A DNA stretch of 64,000 nucleotides from Bacteroidota bacterium (GTDB lineage Bacteria > Bacteroidota > Bacteroidia > Chitinophagales > Chitinophagaceae). The notes beneath the pieces were generated by a model. That model had not been told where the DNA came from and ran no database searches. It saw nothing but the letters and a program-made list of their open reading frames with translations. Position numbers and translations under genes: made by a program. This document shows positions 61,701 through 64,000 of the stretch, one piece after another. The stretch is from positions 310,001-374,000 of the forward strand of contig JAIUNV010000001.1 of the NCBI GenBank assembly GCA_020161435.1, in the 5' to 3' direction. Every line of letters begins with the position of its first letter. The stretch's first letter is position 1.

Positions 61701-62426
61701 ATGGAATACAATACCGGCAGAGGATCTCTGCAAATGAAGGAGTATGGTCGCCATGTGAAAAAGATGGTGGAGTATGTACTTACCGTAGAAGACAAAGAGC
61801 AACGCCAACGCAATGCCGAAGCCATCGTAGAACTCATGGGTTTTCTAAACCCACAAATGAAACAGGTAGAAGACTACAAACACAAACTGTGGGATCACCT
61901 GTTTGTGATCAGCGATTTTAAACTGGATGTGGAAAGCCCCTACGGCAAGCCTACCCCCGAAGAATACCATGCCAAGCCCGACCCGCTGCCTTACCCCAAG
62001 TCGCGGCTCAAATACAACCACCTTGGCAAAAACCTCGAACGCCTTATTGACAAGGCCATGGTAGAAACCGACCCCGAAAAAAAGAGCGGCTTTGCCCATA
62101 CCATTGCTCACTACATGAAGCTGGCTTACAGCACCTGGCACAAAGAGCTGGTGCACGACGATGGTATTCGCCAGGAGCTCGATGCCATTACCAAAGGCGA
62201 ACTTACTTTTACCAATACGCCATTTGTACGGCACCGTCCCGCCCCTTTCCGCGACGAAGATTCTTACGCCCCCATCAAACGCAACAACAACAAGTACAAG
62301 AAAAACCGACCCGGTGGCGGCGGTGGCGGTGGCAACAACCGCAACAATGGTGGCGGTGGCGGCAACCGCAACAACAATGGCGGCGGCGGCAATCGCGGCA
62401 AATTCGTACCCAAAAAACGCTACTAA
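61701..62426 (+). CDS. DUF4290-family protein
   Basis: A 241-residue cytoplasmic protein of the DUF4290 family, found only in Bacteroidota. The N-terminal domain (1-170) has MEYNTGRGSLQMKEYGRHVK, ELMGFLNPQMKQVEDYKHKL and YNHLGKNLERLIDKAM-like helices. The tail (about 190-241) is low complexity: basic, then Gly/Asn-rich (GNNRNNGGGGGNRNNNGGG) and basic again (KFVPKKRY). Such a tail fits RNA binding, which is inference. A terminator follows 25 bp after the stop. Confidence 0.88.
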   Translation: MEYNTGRGSLQMKEYGRHVKKMVEYVLTVEDKEQRQRNAEAIVELMGFLNPQMKQVEDYKHKLWDHLFVISDFKLDVESPYGKPTPEEYHAKPDPLPYPKSRLKYNHLGKNLERLIDKAMVETDPEKKSGFAHTIAHYMKLAYSTWHKELVHDDGIRQELDAITKGELTFTNTPFVRHRPAPFRDEDSYAPIKRNNNKYKKNRPGGGGGGGNNRNNGGGGGNRNNNGGGGNRGKFVPKKRY

Positions 62427-62450
62427 GTCAAACCGCTTTACATCAATACA

Positions 62451-62482
62451 AAGCCCGATAGCAATTACTATCGGGCTTTATT
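62451..62482 (+). terminator. intrinsic terminator after the DUF4290 gene
   Basis: AAGCCCGATAG (62451-62461) pairs with CTATCGGGCTT (62468-62478), followed by a T-rich tail. Confidence 0.8.
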
Positions 62483-62614
62483 ATTGGGGGCAATCAGCAG
62501 TGGTACATAAATGAGCTACCGTTGGGGCTATCACTTGTAGTGGCCTTCGTGCCTCAGGCCAGCTACCCGTTCTATCCCCCTGCCTTTGTGCAGCAGTGCA
62601 GGTAGCAGCATAGA

Positions 62615-63371
62615 CTATTTTACTACTTCAATACTTCTGTATTTGAAAACAGTAGCCGCTTCGGGATTACCTTTTGCTGGAGCAAAACCTGTTGGATAAC
62701 CTGCATTGGAAACCACTTGCCCTTTTACTTTTATCGTTAGTGGTAAATGTACTCCATCAAACAAATCATCTGCAACTGTCAAGCGATTGTTGGCCGGCTC
62801 CAAATAGTAGTATTCTTTTTCTTTCTTAATGCCTGTAGCGTTTACCGCAGACCATTGTGCACAGGTGCAACTAATGGCATTGAAAGTAAAAGTCATCACG
62901 GTATCTTCAGCTGGAAGAAAAGGAATTTCATCTTTTTCGGCAATTCGGACACTGGTAAAACGAAACACTTTTGCTCTGTCAAGTTTCTCTTCTCCTTGAA
63001 TGGTTCCTTTTGGGTAATCCGGCTTTTCATAAAACTGACCTACCACCGTGGCTTTATGTCGTGAAGCATCAAAAAAAATTCAATAACCGCGACAGTGAAT
63101 CATTAGCAGGCTCCAAAAAGATACAATGTGATGCCAAGTCACTGTTCTCGTATTTACGATAGTCTGCAGCTGTAATCCATTGGGCACATGCACAACCCCA
63201 TGCTATGTATCGCAAGTCTAAAGTTGTAACCTGTGGCAATAATGTATTGGAAGGATCAGAAATGTCTTTTTCTACAATCTGATCCATCGTCATTTTGGCC
63301 TGCTCATAAGCCTGCTTTGACTTACAAGCAAAGCCAATACAACACATCATCAACATCACCACTTGCCTCAT
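62615..63371 (-). pseudogene. two-domain lipoprotein gene split at an 8-T tract
   Basis: Two open frames read as one ~252-residue protein: 63371 to about 63070, then on to 62615. A signal peptide with a lipobox-like end (CCIGFACKSK) is followed by two similar domains. Each has a CxCAQW signature (WGCACAQW and SCTCAQW), a (F/Y)LEPAN(D/N) block, an FD turn, a VxG block and a C-terminal A.VF+..S strand. The frame breaks at a run of eight T on the coding strand (63071-63078); seven T would restore LLNFFDASRHKATVVGQFY. This may be an inactive gene, phase variation, or a sequencing error. The domain's function is unknown. Confidence 0.65.
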
Positions 63372-63392
63372 TGGTAAAGAGTTGAATGCACG

Positions 63393-64000
63393 TTACAATT
63401 CAAACACTTTTCCACCCACCATCACTTCCTGCCGCTGGCTGTCGAAGCTGGCTTTTTGGCCGGTACGCACCGCTGCATTGGTCATGATGCTGGCAATGGA
63501 GTGGTAGTAACCTGCTTCTACAGGGGCGTTGGGTTGCTGCCGGCTGCGAACGCATTCCATCCAGTTGAGCATGTGCATGCTGGTAAGCGGGTCGGCACCC
63601 ATATTGGCTGCTGTAGCTACGGATACGGCTGCAGCCTGTGCATTCAAATCGCTTTCTGGCAGCAGGTTGGGCGCCATACCCATGGCCGCTGCTTCTGCTT
63701 TTTGCAACCCACCCTTCGGCGATACTTTATTGGTGAGCATGTTGAGTTCGCCACCGTTGCTGTAATAAATTTCGCTCATGCCACCTGTACTGTTGTGCAT
63801 GCGGCTGGTAAACACCACCTGAAAACCATTGCGCATGTCATCCGCCGGACCGTAGTCAAAAACGGCCGTCATGGTATCCCAGTTTTGGCGGCCATCTTTC
63901 CAGGCATAAATGCCGCCGTTGGCCACCACACTCCTTGGGTGTTGCAAATCAGTAAACCAATGCACGGTGTCTATCTGGTGGCACATCCACTGGCCGGGCA
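63393..64000 (-). CDS. Gfo/Idh/MocA-family oxidoreductase, C-terminal part
   Basis: The gene enters from the right edge and ends at 63393, so about 202 C-terminal residues are visible. They fit the C-terminal domain of exported Gfo/Idh/MocA oxidoreductases: CHQIDTVHWFTDLQHPRSVV (with the catalytic-type His), NWDTMTAVFDYGP, GGELNMLTNKVSPKGG, and the final HMLNWMECVRSRQQPNAPVE and GYYHSIASIMTNAAVRTGQK. These act on sugars or polyols with bound NAD(P); the substrate is unknown. The N-terminal Rossmann domain is outside the window. It lies 22 bp upstream of the split lipoprotein gene on the same strand. Confidence 0.85.
   Translation of the reverse strand, partial: PGQWMCHQIDTVHWFTDLQHPRSVVANGGIYAWKDGRQNWDTMTAVFDYGPADDMRNGFQVVFTSRMHNSTGGMSEIYYSNGGELNMLTNKVSPKGGLQKAEAAAMGMAPNLLPESDLNAQAAAVSVATAANMGADPLTSMHMLNWMECVRSRQQPNAPVEAGYYHSIASIMTNAAVRTGQKASFDSQRQEVMVGGKVFEL

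Overview
The window comes from a member of the Bacteroidota, most likely a Chitinophagaceae-like lineage. The evidence is a SusC/SusD pair with a FecR/ECF-sigma regulatory pair, a type IX secretion C-terminal domain, GldC, DUF4290 and DUF2490 proteins, LpxD, and -7 boxes of the TAnnTTTG type. There is one tRNA, no rRNA, and no CRISPR array or transposase gene. The assignment rests on gene content only.

Layout. (1) 1-5.4 kb: the 5' part of lpxD with an upstream HD-domain hydrolase (minus strand), then tadA, a secreted plug-like protein, superoxide dismutase and a membrane-anchored alpha/beta hydrolase. (2) 5.5-10.0 kb: hypF-hypD-hypE, three NiFe-hydrogenase maturation genes, with no hypA, hypB, hypC or hydrogenase nearby. 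(3) 10.0-17.1 kb: a small membrane protein, a MITE-like element, glutathione peroxidase, a large FAD/Fe-S oxidoreductase carrying a repeat-derived insert, an OmpA-type lipoprotein and a dienelactone hydrolase. (4) 17.3-23.3 kb: two secreted proteins and a tricorn-type protease. (5) 23.5-33.0 kb: an all-minus block with three genes of unknown function or poorly defined role, an HNH endonuclease, an M43 metalloprotease, a one-chain restriction-modification enzyme and a serine hydrolase. Two 62-bp direct repeats bracket most of this block. (6) 33.3-38.7 kb: a LytTR response regulator with a TPR histidine kinase, a cold-shock-domain protein and typA.

(7) 38.5-50.8 kb is the most notable region. 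A perfect copy of about 135 bp of the 3' end of typA, followed by a diverged tail, lies 12,198 bp downstream of typA. Between the two copies sit a broken glycosyltransferase-like gene, an ECF sigma factor, FecR, SusC, SusD, a GH65-type glycoside hydrolase, an esterase, a DinB protein and a 5'-truncated gene. This looks like a glycan-utilisation island integrated at the 3' end of typA, with the displaced gene end left at the far border. In the standard model for such loci, the STN domain of SusC signals to FecR, which releases the sigma factor to induce susCD and the enzymes.

(8) 50.9-64 kb: a T9SS-exported repeat protein, a SulP transporter, polyphosphate kinase 2, a DUF2490 protein, a helical cytoplasmic protein, a hydrolase, an acyltransferase, tRNA-Leu(UAG), gldC, a glycosyltransferase, a DUF4290 protein, a two-domain lipoprotein gene split by an 8-T tract, and the C-terminal part of a Gfo/Idh/MocA oxidoreductase.

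A second theme is dispersed repeats. Several families typical of intergenic DNA occur here, and in at least three places they have become part of coding sequence in frame.
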